Assembly (NCBI RefSeq): GCF_900129425.1
Contig: NZ_LT670817.1
Location: 1,178,001-1,242,000, forward strand
Reading direction: 5' to 3'
DNA length: 64,000 bases
From: Bradyrhizobium erythrophlei
Lineage (GTDB): Bacteria; Pseudomonadota; Alphaproteobacteria; Rhizobiales; Xanthobacteraceae
The position numbers and the translations under genes were made by a program. Below are positions 25,393-34,749 of the stretch, piece by piece. The notes under the pieces are model-generated. The model was not told the origin of the DNA. It ran no database searches and saw only the letters and a program-made list of their open reading frames with translations. Within the stretch, counting starts at the first letter, position 1. Each line of letters opens with the position of its first letter.

Positions 25393-26277
25393 TCATGGAT
25401 GTTTGGCCAGGAATTCGCTGACAACAGGCGCCCAGAGCTGAACGGCGTCGGCCGAGTCAATCAAAAAATGGCCGTCCGTTCCAAAATCAGATAACAGATG
25501 ATACTCGACATTTCCGCCTGCGGCCCGAAACGCTTCCGCCAACCGCTTTGACAGATCAGGTCCAAAATAGCTGTCGTTATGGGTGTAGATCCATAACATT
25601 GGAACGCGCGCCGTGCGGCCAAATTCGGTAACGGCATCGACTAGCTGATCAGGGGCACAGTTGCTGTTGGGTTTGCCATTGAGATGACCACCGCGGCCGG
25701 CTGCAAAGCCGATGATCGCCCGCACGGATTCCGGATTTTGACTGGCAAGCGCAATCGATCCCCAACCACCCCCGGATTGGCCGACAATGACGACTTCATC
25801 GCGCTTGATAAATGACTGAGTTGACATGTACTCGATGATCCACTTGTCAATCGACGCGACAGCAAGCCCCGCTTCACGAAACTCGGCATCCGAACATTTT
25901 CCCACGCCCGAGAAAAAAAGCCCGAACAGCCCCCGCTCGGGGATTTCGATCGCAGTAGCACCGTATCCAGGGCGTACAGGTGCGACCACCACGTAGCCCC
26001 GCCGCGCAAACCAAAGTGCGGCGTCACGGAATTCAATCACGGGAAAGAAGCTTCGCTCCTTCGCATCGAGCGAAACTCCATGGTTCATCACAACGAGCGG
26101 AAATGGACCGCCTCCGATGGGTCGGATCAAATACGCGAGCATCGGCACGGGCGAGGAAGGAATCGCCCAAACCTCCTCGTGAACCTGGGGCGCCGTGGGC
26201 TGCTCGGACGCCGGTCCTGCCATCACCAGATTTGGCAGAATGAGGAACATGATTATGCTTGATAAAGGGTACCGCAT
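25393..26277 (-). CDS. Secreted alpha/beta hydrolase (dienelactone-hydrolase-like)
   Basis: A 294-residue exported hydrolase: signal peptide to about residue 20, FPLVVMNHGVSLD at the oxyanion strand, nucleophile Ser in VVIVGQSGGGWGS, Asp near YTHNDSYFG and His in FGTDGHFLID. Substrate unknown. It is the first gene of a two-gene unit with IalB (13-base gap). A near-identical layout was not recalled elsewhere. Confidence 0.87.
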   Translation of the reverse strand: MRYPLSSIIMFLILPNLVMAGPASEQPTAPQVHEEVWAIPSSPVPMLAYLIRPIGGGPFPLVVMNHGVSLDAKERSFFPVIEFRDAALWFARRGYVVVAPVRPGYGATAIEIPERGLFGLFFSGVGKCSDAEFREAGLAVASIDKWIIEYMSTQSFIKRDEVVIVGQSGGGWGSIALASQNPESVRAIIGFAAGRGGHLNGKPNSNCAPDQLVDAVTEFGRTARVPMLWIYTHNDSYFGPDLSKRLAEAFRAAGGNVEYHLLSDFGTDGHFLIDSADAVQLWAPVVSEFLAKHP

Positions 26278-26781
26278 GGCTAACGACCCTCTACGTATGG
26301 CGCTGATTATAGAGCAGCCTTCATGACGAATATATCATGCCCTTGCCAGGCGTGGACGTTGTTGCCCTGCAAGGTAACAAGCGTGGTGCGGAGCCATATC
26401 CGCTAATGGGTCAATCGCGTCACTTTGGCCCTCGGTCGACCACTTTCGGTCTTCCCCGATAACCAGACATGCTGAGAGCCCGTCGGCATGTCTCAACGGT
26501 GCCAAAAGGCGACATCGACTGGGGGCGGTCTCCGCCTCATTCACCCACTGATAATGAATGACGCACTTGCCGGCATATCACAGCGGCAATGCTGCTGATC
26601 CCCGCATTATTCTGAATCGCGGAAACCGGCTTTGTCGGAAGGAAAATGCGCCGCATCGAACGCGGCGCATCTCCTTGGCTGGTCACAAGCTTTTACCAAC
26701 TGCGCTTCCTGATCGCAGCCACAGATCGGATGCCTGCCTTCGGCGAAGCGCCGGGAAACCAAGGTCGCCGGGCGGGATCGC
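26278..26781. other. Gene-free gap with family D repeat
   Basis: This 504-base spacer upstream of the hydrolase gene and downstream of the porin gene holds a family D repeat (26408-26527). I see no supported gene in the rest. Confidence 0.55.
26408..26527. repeat. Family D dispersed repeat, copy 1
   Basis: Motifs in order: GGGTCAATCGCGTCACTTTG, GACCACTTTCGGTCTTCCCC, CCAGACATG, CGTCGGCATGTCTCA and GTGCCAAAAGGCGAC. It is the type-a variant, with CACTTnCGGTCT. Confidence 0.7.
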
Positions 26782-27795
26782 CTAGAATGTGAATCCAAAC
26801 CCGACGAAGCCGACCGCATAATCCTTGTGCGCGTCCGCATAGCTGGTGGCGGTTCCGGTGAAGGTCTGCGCCAGCCTCAGACTGTCATTGAGGAGATTGT
26901 AGTACTGGAAGCCGCCCTTGACGTACCACTTGCCATAGCTTGCCGGCATGAATGTCAGCGGTGCAGTCGCGGTCAGGCCGGTCGAGAAAACGCCCGCATT
27001 GCTCAACGCGCATGTCGTCGTCGCCAACCCACAGCCCGTGATACCGCGATTCCAGTACGACGACGGACCGACACTGACCCATGTCGGCGCGGTCAGCACG
27101 ACGTTCGCACCGTACTTCTTCAAGTCCAACGTCGGCACCATGCCGAACTCAAAATAATACGAGTCGCTGCTGCCCCCGCTGACGCCGGTAACGACATCCG
27201 GCGAGCCATCCAACTCATCCCAGAACCTGACATAGGGCTTGAACGCGATCGGCAAGCCCCATGACGTATCATCGTAGGCGACGGTTACGTTAAGATGGCG
27301 TTCGGTGAGGAAGCCACCTGGCGGACTCAGGAACTCGTCGTATTCGATGCTCGCCGACCAATCTTGCAGGAACGCCACCTTGGCTCCGACGAACCAGTCA
27401 AACTCATTCCAGGAACCGACCTTGGGATCGTGCTGTTCAGTCCAGAACTCATTCGAAATGCCGCCATAGACGGAGACCTTGTTGAGCATGCTGTTCGCAT
27501 TCTTGTAGAGATCGAACGAGAGGCCGGCCAGCGCCTGCGGAGCCAATCCCGTGTTGGTGACCAGCAAGCCACGGGAGGTGGAATAGTCGTTCCCGAACGT
27601 CATGTCGAAAAAGCCATGAATGTCCGACGACGGAGTTGATGGCGGTGCTTTCACATAAGGGACATCGGAAGCAGGGACATCGGGAGCCTGAAGATCCGCC
27701 GCCACCGCGATTCCCGGATCCGCGATCGCGAGGGCGAACGATGCGACCAGTCCCGCAGCCGCGAGACAGCGTTGTATTTTCGATAGATGCTTCAT
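26782..27795 (-). CDS. TorF-like putative outer-membrane porin
   Basis: A 337-residue exported beta-rich protein. A signal peptide ends near IAVAADLQAP, then GFFDMTFGNDYSTSRGLLVT, SVYGGISNEFWTEQ and many alternating strands ending FGFTF, a C-terminal phenylalanine typical of outer-membrane proteins. It resembles the TorF/Gcw_chp family of proteobacterial putative porins. It stands alone; its substrate is unknown. Confidence 0.8.
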   Translation of the reverse strand: MKHLSKIQRCLAAAGLVASFALAIADPGIAVAADLQAPDVPASDVPYVKAPPSTPSSDIHGFFDMTFGNDYSTSRGLLVTNTGLAPQALAGLSFDLYKNANSMLNKVSVYGGISNEFWTEQHDPKVGSWNEFDWFVGAKVAFLQDWSASIEYDEFLSPPGGFLTERHLNVTVAYDDTSWGLPIAFKPYVRFWDELDGSPDVVTGVSGGSSDSYYFEFGMVPTLDLKKYGANVVLTAPTWVSVGPSSYWNRGITGCGLATTTCALSNAGVFSTGLTATAPLTFMPASYGKWYVKGGFQYYNLLNDSLRLAQTFTGTATSYADAHKDYAVGFVGFGFTF

Positions 27796-28559
27796 GTATG
27801 CAAGTTTCTTCCAGTTGACTGCAGCCGGTGCCGGTCAGTGAACGATCCGACGTAACTTCACAAAACGGCTGTCGAGTTTGCTGGCGGCGTGTTGCAAGCC
27901 ACAGGCCAGCAACGGGGCCCTTGCATTTGAAACGCGATTCCGGCGCAACGATTCAAATAAGCCCTGCAGTTAAAGGATTTTTCGCATTCAGATTCCCGTT
28001 CGAAAGACGCATCGAGCATCGCGCTGCGGGATTTGCGCGCAGCACGCGCACATTAATGAGGCGCAACAGCAATGATTCAGCGCTGAGCGCAGCGCGAGAC
28101 ATGGTGGCGCTGACGAACTCGTGTTCCATTGCAGCGCGTGAGTAACGCCGACGTTATTGGCCGGTGTGACTATGCTTATGTAGGACGATGCTTTCGATAT
28201 CAGCAGGGCGCAATATTCTCGCGCTGAATGTAACGCGCTGACGGATGCCGATTGTACATTGCGTTCGCCGGCGAGAAGCGGATGCCGACGCAAAATTTGC
28301 GCGTCGGATTTTCGGCGACGGCGAGTGTCGGCGAACGCGGCAACGACATCTCGCTCAAGCGCCGCCTGTGCCGATTTCTTGCTGCCGACGTGATGCTATT
28401 TCCGCCGGTTCAAGTCCGGCTTGGGTCAAACCCAGACCTCGGGCCGCGTCTGAGCCAGGTCCGTTCATCCCCCTAATAGCGGACATGCGGGCACTTCGGC
28501 AGCAGGTCCGTTTCGTGCCAGTAGGAGAACTGAGCGAGCCTGTCGTGGTCAGTTCTTCA
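27796..28559. other. 764-base gap with one repeat
   Basis: Upstream side of the porin gene. It contains a family D repeat at 28421-28530. Weak reading frames in the remainder have no recognisable family or ribosome site, so no gene is called. Confidence 0.5.
28421..28530. repeat. Family D dispersed repeat, copy 2 (degraded)
   Basis: GGGTCAAACCCAGACCTCGG, GAGCCAGGTCCGTTCATCCC, AGCGGACATGCGGG and CAGGTCCGTTTCGTGCCA keep the order of the family but with many changes. Confidence 0.55.
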
Positions 28560-28697
28560 TCATGGGATCGGTGCCGGTCGCCACGAGAGATCGTCGGACC
28601 AAAGGTAGATTGCGATGGCCGCCAAGCACAGAGCGATGGCGATCCAGAAAATCGGAGAATGATGGATCGGTCGTCGGTCGCTCGAAGCCGGCTTCAT
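28560..28697 (-). CDS. Small membrane protein
   Basis: A 45-residue reading, MKPASSDRRPIHHSPIFWIA followed by a hydrophobic stretch and YLWSDDLSWRP, with one membrane helix. I recall very similar short proteins (IHHSPIFWI plus SDDLSWRP) in Bradyrhizobium. A start at 28772 (GTG) would add 25 residues. No strong ribosome site is seen, so the start is uncertain. Confidence 0.55.
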   Translation of the reverse strand: MKPASSDRRPIHHSPIFWIAIALCLAAIAIYLWSDDLSWRPAPIP

Positions 28698-28809
28698 TCG
28701 ATAACCGTGCGGGCGAGCAGCGAAGGCGGCACCGCGAGGCCGGGCGCCTTCGGTCTTGAGGTTGATCACCACATGTACGCCGATTGCTGAACGGCCAAGT
28801 CCAGCCCTG

Positions 28810-29190
28810 CTAGACCAGCTTGGCGCGAAGACGTCCGTACTCGACGTCGGTTATCGATCCCGACTTTTTCAGCTGATCAAGCTTGGTAATTTCGTCTGCG
28901 ACACTAAAGCCAACGATGCGTCGCAATTCATCGCGTGCCTGTTGAGCCTGCTGAGCGTTACGTTCGGCCATGCCTCTGCCTTGGGTGATTAGGTAGGCAA
29001 AGATGCCGAAGTAGGAGAATAAAATCAGCACTAGCACCCATAGCGCTTTACCCCAACCGGAGATGTCGTGACGCCTGAACAGGTCGCCGTAGATTACAAC
29101 CAAAAGCCAGAACCATACGACAAATGCGAACACCCCAATCATATCCATCAGGAAATTTCGATAGGTGAAGCCTTCTTGAACGAAGAACAT
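28810..29190 (-). CDS. Membrane protein with SHOCT domain
   Basis: A 126-residue protein with two membrane segments (FAFVVWFWLLVVIYGDLF and ALWVLVLILFSYFGIFAYLI), a phospholipase-D-nuclease-N-like (PLDc_N) module, then a charged linker and a C-terminal SHOCT motif (EITKLDQLKKSGSITDVEYG, RLRAKL). The SHOCT tail commonly mediates oligomerisation. Function unknown. A GGGAGGATCGAG stretch precedes the ATG. Confidence 0.85.
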   Translation of the reverse strand: MFFVQEGFTYRNFLMDMIGVFAFVVWFWLLVVIYGDLFRRHDISGWGKALWVLVLILFSYFGIFAYLITQGRGMAERNAQQAQQARDELRRIVGFSVADEITKLDQLKKSGSITDVEYGRLRAKLV

Positions 29191-29630
29191 CTCGATCCTC
29201 CCTTGTGTAGGTGTCGTTCAGCTCTGCTCGCTATCCTTTCTGCGATTTAGTCGAAGCCCGAGAATCTTATTACTTCGCCAGCGCGCCGCCAATACGCTCA
29301 AGCTAACTAATCTGCTGGCGTCCGTGCAGCCGGTCAGACCAGAGGGCAAACAGACGATCGGGCGCCCCAGACGTCCGAGTTGGGTCAAACTCGGAAGTGC
29401 CCCGCTTCCTTGGCAAGTCCGTTCTACCCTCAGGAGCAGACAATCGTCAGGCCGATCCGGCAGGTCCGAAAAGTGCCAGGAGCGGACGTTAAGGTGCGGG
29501 CGCGCCAGCGGGAGTGCGGCGCCGCGCGCAGTTCCCAATTATGTCGATGCAGCAGGACACCCGGCGAAGTGCCACGCGGACGAATGCCGGGGAGCCATGA
29601 CCGGCCGTTCTCCGACTGTCCTGGTTTCGC
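29191..29630. other. Gene-free gap with family D repeat
   Basis: About 440 bases between a SHOCT gene and the end of the TetR gene. A family D repeat occupies 29381-29490; nothing else is supported. Confidence 0.5.
29381..29490. repeat. Family D dispersed repeat, copy 3
   Basis: TGGGTCAAACTCGGAAGTGC, CTTCCTTGGCAAGTCCGTTC, TCAGGAGCAGAC, GTCAGGCCGATCCGGC and GTCCGAAAAGTGCCAGGAGC. It is the type-b variant shared with 54363 and 56919. Confidence 0.75.
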
Positions 29631-30356
29631 TCACTCCTTGAGCGATTCAAGACGAGTCCTAGGATTGACCGGCGACCGACACAAAGCGTGCACGGCCAGT
29701 GAGATCGCGGCCCCGCGCGCTTTTTCCTCGGAGCACGGCAAAGGGACGATATCGCGCAGCCTGTGCATCGCAAACCATGCGACCATCTCGAGGACGCCGC
29801 GAGCGGCGCTCGCTGCGTCCACATCGCGATATATCCGCCGACCACTCTGGCCGCGGGAAATCAAGGCCTCGAGATCCCTGAGATATCGGACTTTCACGTG
29901 CTTCACGTAGAGCGCGGCGATCTCTGGAACGTCTTTAGCACATCGATCGAGCAGCCAAATCGCGCGGCGCCGACGATGCATCATGTCAAAGAGCTCGGCT
30001 GCCACTTCTGCGATGTCCTCCGTGTGCGGACCGTTCCCCGGCTTCTGTAGTCTCTCCGAGAGAACAGGCCATATCGCATCTCGCTTGATCTCATGCTTGA
30101 GCAGATTGAGTGTCTCGCTCGGGGAACTGATACGATAAGGAAGATCGCTTTCGTCCGGCTCAATCTCGAACACATACGACAGCGCCAGATGCAGGAGCGC
30201 CTCTTTGCCTTCGACGTAGCCATAGAGCGCTCCCGCCGAGAGATCGCATTCCCGCGCGACGTCGGCCATCTGCGCCAGCCGATAGCCCCGCTGGCTGAGG
30301 ATGGTCGCGGCGCCCTCCGCGATCCGATGCAGGCGCCCCGCTGGTTTCCGTCGCAT
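29631..30356 (-). CDS. TetR/AcrR family regulator
   Basis: A 241-residue repressor-type protein. The N-terminal helix-turn-helix (ATILSQRGYRLAQMADVARE, then CDLSAGALYGYVEGKEALL) is classical; the C-terminal ligand domain is long. The ATG at 30356 follows GGAGGTGGTGAC and is preferred over a start at 30401. It is divergent from a secreted hydrolase gene and faces a perfect palindrome at 30407-30421 that is probably its operator. Confidence 0.92.
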   Translation of the reverse strand: MRRKPAGRLHRIAEGAATILSQRGYRLAQMADVARECDLSAGALYGYVEGKEALLHLALSYVFEIEPDESDLPYRISSPSETLNLLKHEIKRDAIWPVLSERLQKPGNGPHTEDIAEVAAELFDMMHRRRRAIWLLDRCAKDVPEIAALYVKHVKVRYLRDLEALISRGQSGRRIYRDVDAASAARGVLEMVAWFAMHRLRDIVPLPCSEEKARGAAISLAVHALCRSPVNPRTRLESLKE

Positions 30357-30406
30357 GTCACCACCTCCGTGCGCACCGCCTTGACCGGTCGTCAGCGGCA
30401 TAATAG

Positions 30407-30421
30407 AATGAACCGTTCATT
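30407..30421. promoter_or_regulatory. Probable TetR operator
   Basis: Perfect inverted repeat AATGAAC-C-GTTCATT between the divergent TetR and hydrolase genes, 51 bases before the TetR start and 11 before the hydrolase start. Sequence and placement fit TetR/AcrR operators that act on both promoters. Confidence 0.75.
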
Positions 30422-30432
30422 TATGATAGGCC

Positions 30433-31104
30433 ATGCGGAGCACGATCATGCAGCGGGCATGGGGGATGTTTACCTGTGCGCTAGCACTCCTCGCGAGCAT
30501 CCCGGGGGACGCGCCGGCACAACTGCGAACGCCGTCGCCGGTCGGCGGAGCGGCTCTCCTCGTGCTTGACCTGCAAGTGGATTTCGTCGATCCGGCAGGA
30601 CGGCTGCCGATTTCACGCGATCAGATCTCTCCTGTGCTGGCCGCCGCCAACCGGGCGATCGGCGCCGCGAGAAGTGGACATCTGGCAGCAGCCTACATCG
30701 GCAACGAATACGGTTTCTGGGACATTCCCGGCAATTGGTTTCGCCGTGGTGCGGCGATGAAGAATTCCTTGGGCAGCGCGCTCGACCCACTCGTAACGCG
30801 CATCGCCGGGGCGCCGTACTTCGCCAAGCATCGGGGCGACGCTTTCTCGAACGATGCGCTCGAGCGCTTTCTCGTGTCCAACGACATTGGAAGGGTGGTT
30901 CTCGCCGGCGTCTATGCCGACGCTTGCATCTATTGCACGGCGCGATCCGCGATAAACCGGGGATACCGCGTGACAGTGCTCGCCGATGCGGTGGGTGCCG
31001 CAAGCGATGAGGATCGACGCGCGGCACTCCTATCGCTGTCACGGCTCGGGGTAGAGGTCGAGACGGTCGCCGATTTTGAGTCGGAGATCGCTCACCAGCG
31101 ATAA
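30433..31104 (+). CDS. Secreted cysteine hydrolase (isochorismatase family)
   Basis: A 223-residue isochorismatase-fold hydrolase with Asp in ALLVLDLQVDF, Lys in PYFAKHRGDAF and nucleophile Cys in AGVYADACIYCTARS. Unusually for the family it has an N-terminal hydrophobic signal segment (MFTCALALLASIPGDAPAQ), so it is probably exported. Starts at 30433, 30448 or 30466 are all possible. Divergent from TetR and probably controlled by it. Confidence 0.88.
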   Translation: MRSTIMQRAWGMFTCALALLASIPGDAPAQLRTPSPVGGAALLVLDLQVDFVDPAGRLPISRDQISPVLAAANRAIGAARSGHLAAAYIGNEYGFWDIPGNWFRRGAAMKNSLGSALDPLVTRIAGAPYFAKHRGDAFSNDALERFLVSNDIGRVVLAGVYADACIYCTARSAINRGYRVTVLADAVGAASDEDRRAALLSLSRLGVEVETVADFESEIAHQR

Positions 31105-31303
31105 GCGGAAAGATTTTGGAATGTAGGGCTGCGATCGGGCGCCGATGGCGTCTACCGAGCCGAATGTTACGACCGTAATCGGTTTCGCCGTTATTGAAAT
31201 GACGCCGTAGCGAGCCCCCGCTATCCCGGCGTACCACGCCCGAACGAAGGGCGAAATGTTCACTCGGCTGGATGAATGTGACGGCCTATTTGAGGATCAA
31301 GTC

Positions 31304-32173
31304 ATGAGCACAGCAACACCGGAACACATTATGCGAGTTGGTTTGGGCTTTTGGGCATCCAAAACGCTCTTAAGTGCTGTCGAACTAGGCGTGCTTAGCA
31401 CTTTGGCCGATGCACCAGCCGACCTGCCAAGCCATCCTATATCGGCGGTGTCCTGGAGATGGCAAATGCCCGGCTCTATGGCTTCTGGGGATCGCTCACG
31501 GAGGCCCTGCGCACCGGTGAAGTGCAGAACGAGAATAAGGGTGGAGGAGAAAACGTCTTTGCGGCAGTGTATGCCGATCCGGATCGGCTGCGGGGGTTTC
31601 TGACCGCGATGAGTGGAATAAGTGCGGGCGCGGCCCACGCCATCGCCGCCAACTTCCCATGGAGCGACAAGAAGACCTTCATGGATCTTGGTTCAGCTCA
31701 GGGCATGGTACCCGCCACTCTCGCCCGCGCCCATCCCCACCTCACCGGCATCGGCTTCGACCTTCCCGTAGTCAAGCCCGTCTTCGAGGAATTTATTGCT
31801 CACCGCGGGGTGACTGACCGTGCGGTTTCAAGGTGGAAATTTCTTCGAGGACCCTCTGCCGAAAGTTGATGTCATCGTCATGGGTCACATCCTCCATGAT
31901 TGGGACCTTGCCCAGAAAAAGGTGCTTCTCGGCAAGACATTTGACGCTCTTCCGAAAGGCGGCGCAGTCGTCGTTTATGATGCCATCATCGATGATGATC
32001 GCCGCGAAAACACCTTCGGTCTCATGATGAGCTTGAATATGCTGATCGAAACTGCCGGTGGGTTCGACTATACGGGAGAGGACTGTCAGGCTTGGATGCG
32101 CGAAGTCGGATTCTCAAAAACGCGGGTCGAACCGCTTGTTGGCCCGGATTCGATGGTGATCGGATTGAAGTAG
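31304..32173 (+). pseudogene. Broken SAM-dependent O-methyltransferase gene
   Basis: Three pieces of one methyltransferase in two frames. The N-terminus MSTATPEHIMRVGLGFWASK runs to about 31430; an internal deletion removes about 45-50 residues that relatives have; the middle part (YIGGVLEMANARLYGFW, DLGSAQGMVPATLARAHPHL) runs in another frame; near 31825 a second frame change (2 bases lost or 1 gained) leads into RFQGGNFFEDPLPKVDVIVM and the C-terminus FDYTGEDCQAWMREVGFSKT. Each part still reads well, so inactivation looks recent. It would have methylated a small hydroxylated compound. Confidence 0.88.
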
Positions 32174-32687
32174 CTTATCCAGGCGCGCGGCTTGCCGATC
32201 AGATACGTCACATGTTGCGAGGTCCGCTGGAGGGTCTCGCGCCATTTTGACCGTCGGCAGACCACTTCCGGTCTTCCCCCGGGAACGGACATCGTCAGGC
32301 CGACCCGGTACGTCCGAAAAGTTCGGCTGCCAAAAGCGGACATGGATCGCCAAGTCCGCCAAGTCTCACTAAGAAGCAGTCTTCGCGCTCAAAGCACCTT
32401 CGAACGCAGATTACCATTTTTTTCCCATCGTTTTTGAGAGCCTAACAAATCGGAATAGCTAAAAAATCGCGCAGGTACACGTGGCGCATATAGCTGATTT
32501 GTAGGACTTATTGGCCAGCATTCAAAGATATTCAAGAATCGCGCAGGCCTACGTATTGCCGCTTTATCCCGCGCTTTCATCGAAGTCACAAGAAAGCTTC
32601 ATCGCCGCGTCAACTGGCGGCGAATAGATTTCCGTGCCTCGTCGAAGGCAATTCTCATCTCCTTAAATGATAGAAAAGGGCGAACTC
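32174..32687. other. Gene-free gap with family D repeat
   Basis: 514 bases after the broken methyltransferase. A family D repeat lies at 32240-32343. The AT-richer stretch 32400-32660 should hold the promoter of the downstream phosphodiesterase, but no box is assigned. Confidence 0.5.
32240..32343. repeat. Family D dispersed repeat, copy 4
   Basis: CCATTTTGACCGTCGGCAGA, CCACTTCCGGTCTTCCCCCG, GAACGGACATCGTCAGGCCG, GTCCGAAAAG and GCCAAAAGCGGACA. The type-a variant, well kept. Confidence 0.78.
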
Positions 32688-34346
32688 ATGCGTGGTTTTC
32701 GTAATTTTTTCCTGTCAACTGCCGCGATCGCAGCGGCAACACTCGCCTGCGGCGTCACGGTCACACAGGCGGATGACGGCGACGGCCATTCACAACGGCA
32801 CGGCTACAAGCACGTGCTCTTGATCAGCGTCGATGGCATGCACTCCATCGACCTGAAACGCTGGATCGAAACCCACCCGGGCGGCAACTTTGCCAAGCTC
32901 GCCGACAATGGCGTTGTCTACTCCAACGCTTACACGACCGCTCCGTCGGACAGCTATCCGGGCATGCTGGCGCAGGTCACCGGCGCCACGCCGAAGGGCG
33001 GCGGACTGTTCTATGACGACAGCTACGACCGCACCGAATATCCCGCCAAAGCCTTCTACACCAGCCAGGGGCTTCCGGACCCGGGTTGCGTGGGCAACCC
33101 AGGAACCGAGCTCACCAACTTCGAGGCGCTCGATAAGAGCTACAATTACTCGACCGCGCTGGTGGCCGACTTTACCGGAGGTGGCACAGTGGGTCAGGTC
33201 TACACGCAGCTCGATCCCGACCACATGCAGCGCAAGCTGGTCAACGGCAAGTGCGTCCCCGTCTTTCCGCATGACTATGTGCGAACCAACACGATTTTCG
33301 AAGTCATCAAGGGAGCCGGACGGCGTGCGGTGTGGTCGGACAAGCATCCGGCCTACGAGGATTTGGCGGGCCCGTCGGGCACTGGCCTCGACGAACTTTA
33401 TGCGCCGGAGATCAACTCGCAGGATACGCTCGATCAGGGTGCCCAGACCGGCGACGACTACACCACCAGCTATACCGGCGTCCGCACCTATGACTCGATG
33501 AAAGTGCAGGCGGTGCTGAACTGGATCGACGGCTATAACGGCGCGCGAACCCAGAAGCAGTCCGTCCCCGCGATCTTCGGCACGAACTTCCAGGCGGTCA
33601 GCGTTGGCCAGAAGCTTGCCAAGGCGGGCAACGCGGATTCCGACAAGTCACTCATCGGTGGCTATGCCGATGCCCAGGCGACCCCCGGCAATGCGCTCAC
33701 GCTGCAATTCCAGTTCGTAGACGATGCGCTCGGCAAGTTCATCAACGAACTCAAGGCTCAGAATCTCTATGATTCGACGCTGATCATCGTCAGTGCCAAG
33801 CACGGCCAGTCGCCGATCAACGTCAGGGATCGTGTGGCGATCTCCGATGCGCTGTATAGCGGTGCGCCCGGTTTCGGCTCCCACGGCTTCGAGATCTGTG
33901 ACGACACGGCGTACGTCTGGTTGTCGCCGGAACTGCAACAGGCGACCAATCCGGCGACCGGTCATCCCTACTATGCGGATGCCAAGGCCTACATCCAGGC
34001 CCACGCAGCTGACCTGCATATCACGAAGTTACTCGACCGCGACGAACTGACCCGGCTCTACGAGGATCCGTTCCACAACAGCCGCGTGCCGGACTTCATC
34101 GCCCTCACCGATCACGGCGTCATCTGCACCGGCGGGAGCAAGCTTGCCGAACATGGCGGCTGGTCCCAGGACGATCGCAATGTGGCGCTGGTGATGTCTT
34201 CGCCTCACATCAAGCACGCAAGGATCGTCGACGACACTACCTTCACCACGCAGATTGCGCCGACGATCCTCGACGCGCTCGACCTTGACCCGCGCAGCCT
34301 CCAGGCGGTTCGCGAGGAAGGCACTCAGTCCCTGATGCGCGACTAA
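32688..34346 (+). CDS. Secreted type I phosphodiesterase / alkaline-phosphatase-superfamily protein
   Basis: A 552-residue exported phospho-hydrolase. Signal peptide (FFLSTAAIAAATLACGVTVTQA), metal-binding HVLLISVDGMHSIDL, probable nucleophile in TTAPSDSYPGMLAQVTG, then further ligands in VSAKHGQSPINV and SKLAEHGGWSQDD. The metals and fold match nucleotide pyrophosphatase/phosphodiesterase enzymes. Start at 32688 is preferred because AAAGGGCG precedes it and it begins the signal peptide; 32667 is an alternative. A hairpin lies 46 bases after the stop. Confidence 0.88.
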   Translation: MRGFRNFFLSTAAIAAATLACGVTVTQADDGDGHSQRHGYKHVLLISVDGMHSIDLKRWIETHPGGNFAKLADNGVVYSNAYTTAPSDSYPGMLAQVTGATPKGGGLFYDDSYDRTEYPAKAFYTSQGLPDPGCVGNPGTELTNFEALDKSYNYSTALVADFTGGGTVGQVYTQLDPDHMQRKLVNGKCVPVFPHDYVRTNTIFEVIKGAGRRAVWSDKHPAYEDLAGPSGTGLDELYAPEINSQDTLDQGAQTGDDYTTSYTGVRTYDSMKVQAVLNWIDGYNGARTQKQSVPAIFGTNFQAVSVGQKLAKAGNADSDKSLIGGYADAQATPGNALTLQFQFVDDALGKFINELKAQNLYDSTLIIVSAKHGQSPINVRDRVAISDALYSGAPGFGSHGFEICDDTAYVWLSPELQQATNPATGHPYYADAKAYIQAHAADLHITKLLDRDELTRLYEDPFHNSRVPDFIALTDHGVICTGGSKLAEHGGWSQDDRNVALVMSSPHIKHARIVDDTTFTTQIAPTILDALDLDPRSLQAVREEGTQSLMRD

Positions 34347-34749
34347 AGCTGCTGGGTCGTCTCACGTCGACCCCTCTGATTAAGCAAGACTGTCCCGCCG
34401 CGTTGCATGCGGCGGGACTTTCGCTGAGGTTTTCATTGAGCGAAACGCGGCTACCTGAACGCGTTGCATTTCTGAACGGCAGCGAGGCCCCGATATGGGA
34501 AGGCCCTTTGGTGTCTGCTGGCGCTTCCAACTGCTGATAGAGCTCGGGCGCCGGCCGAAATAGGCCACACCATCCACGGACGAGTTGTCGAGCAAATGTT
34601 CGCTTTGGGCCGGCTGCCAATAACGGACTGGCGGCTTATCGTAATCGCCAGAAACACGACATTGATCGAGTAAGTCGCGTGGACCAGCGCCGTGTGCCGA
34701 TAGATCAAGCGGCCGTGGGGCCGATCGCCTCGCCGAGACTATCGCGTCG
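34347..34749. other. 403-base gap between convergent genes
   Basis: Contains a strong hairpin at 34392-34418. I see no supported gene in the rest. Confidence 0.55.
34392..34418 (+). terminator. Probable terminator hairpin
   Basis: Ten-bp stem GTCCCGCCGC / GCGGCGGGAC with a 7-base loop, followed by TTTC, downstream of the phosphodiesterase gene. Confidence 0.65.
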
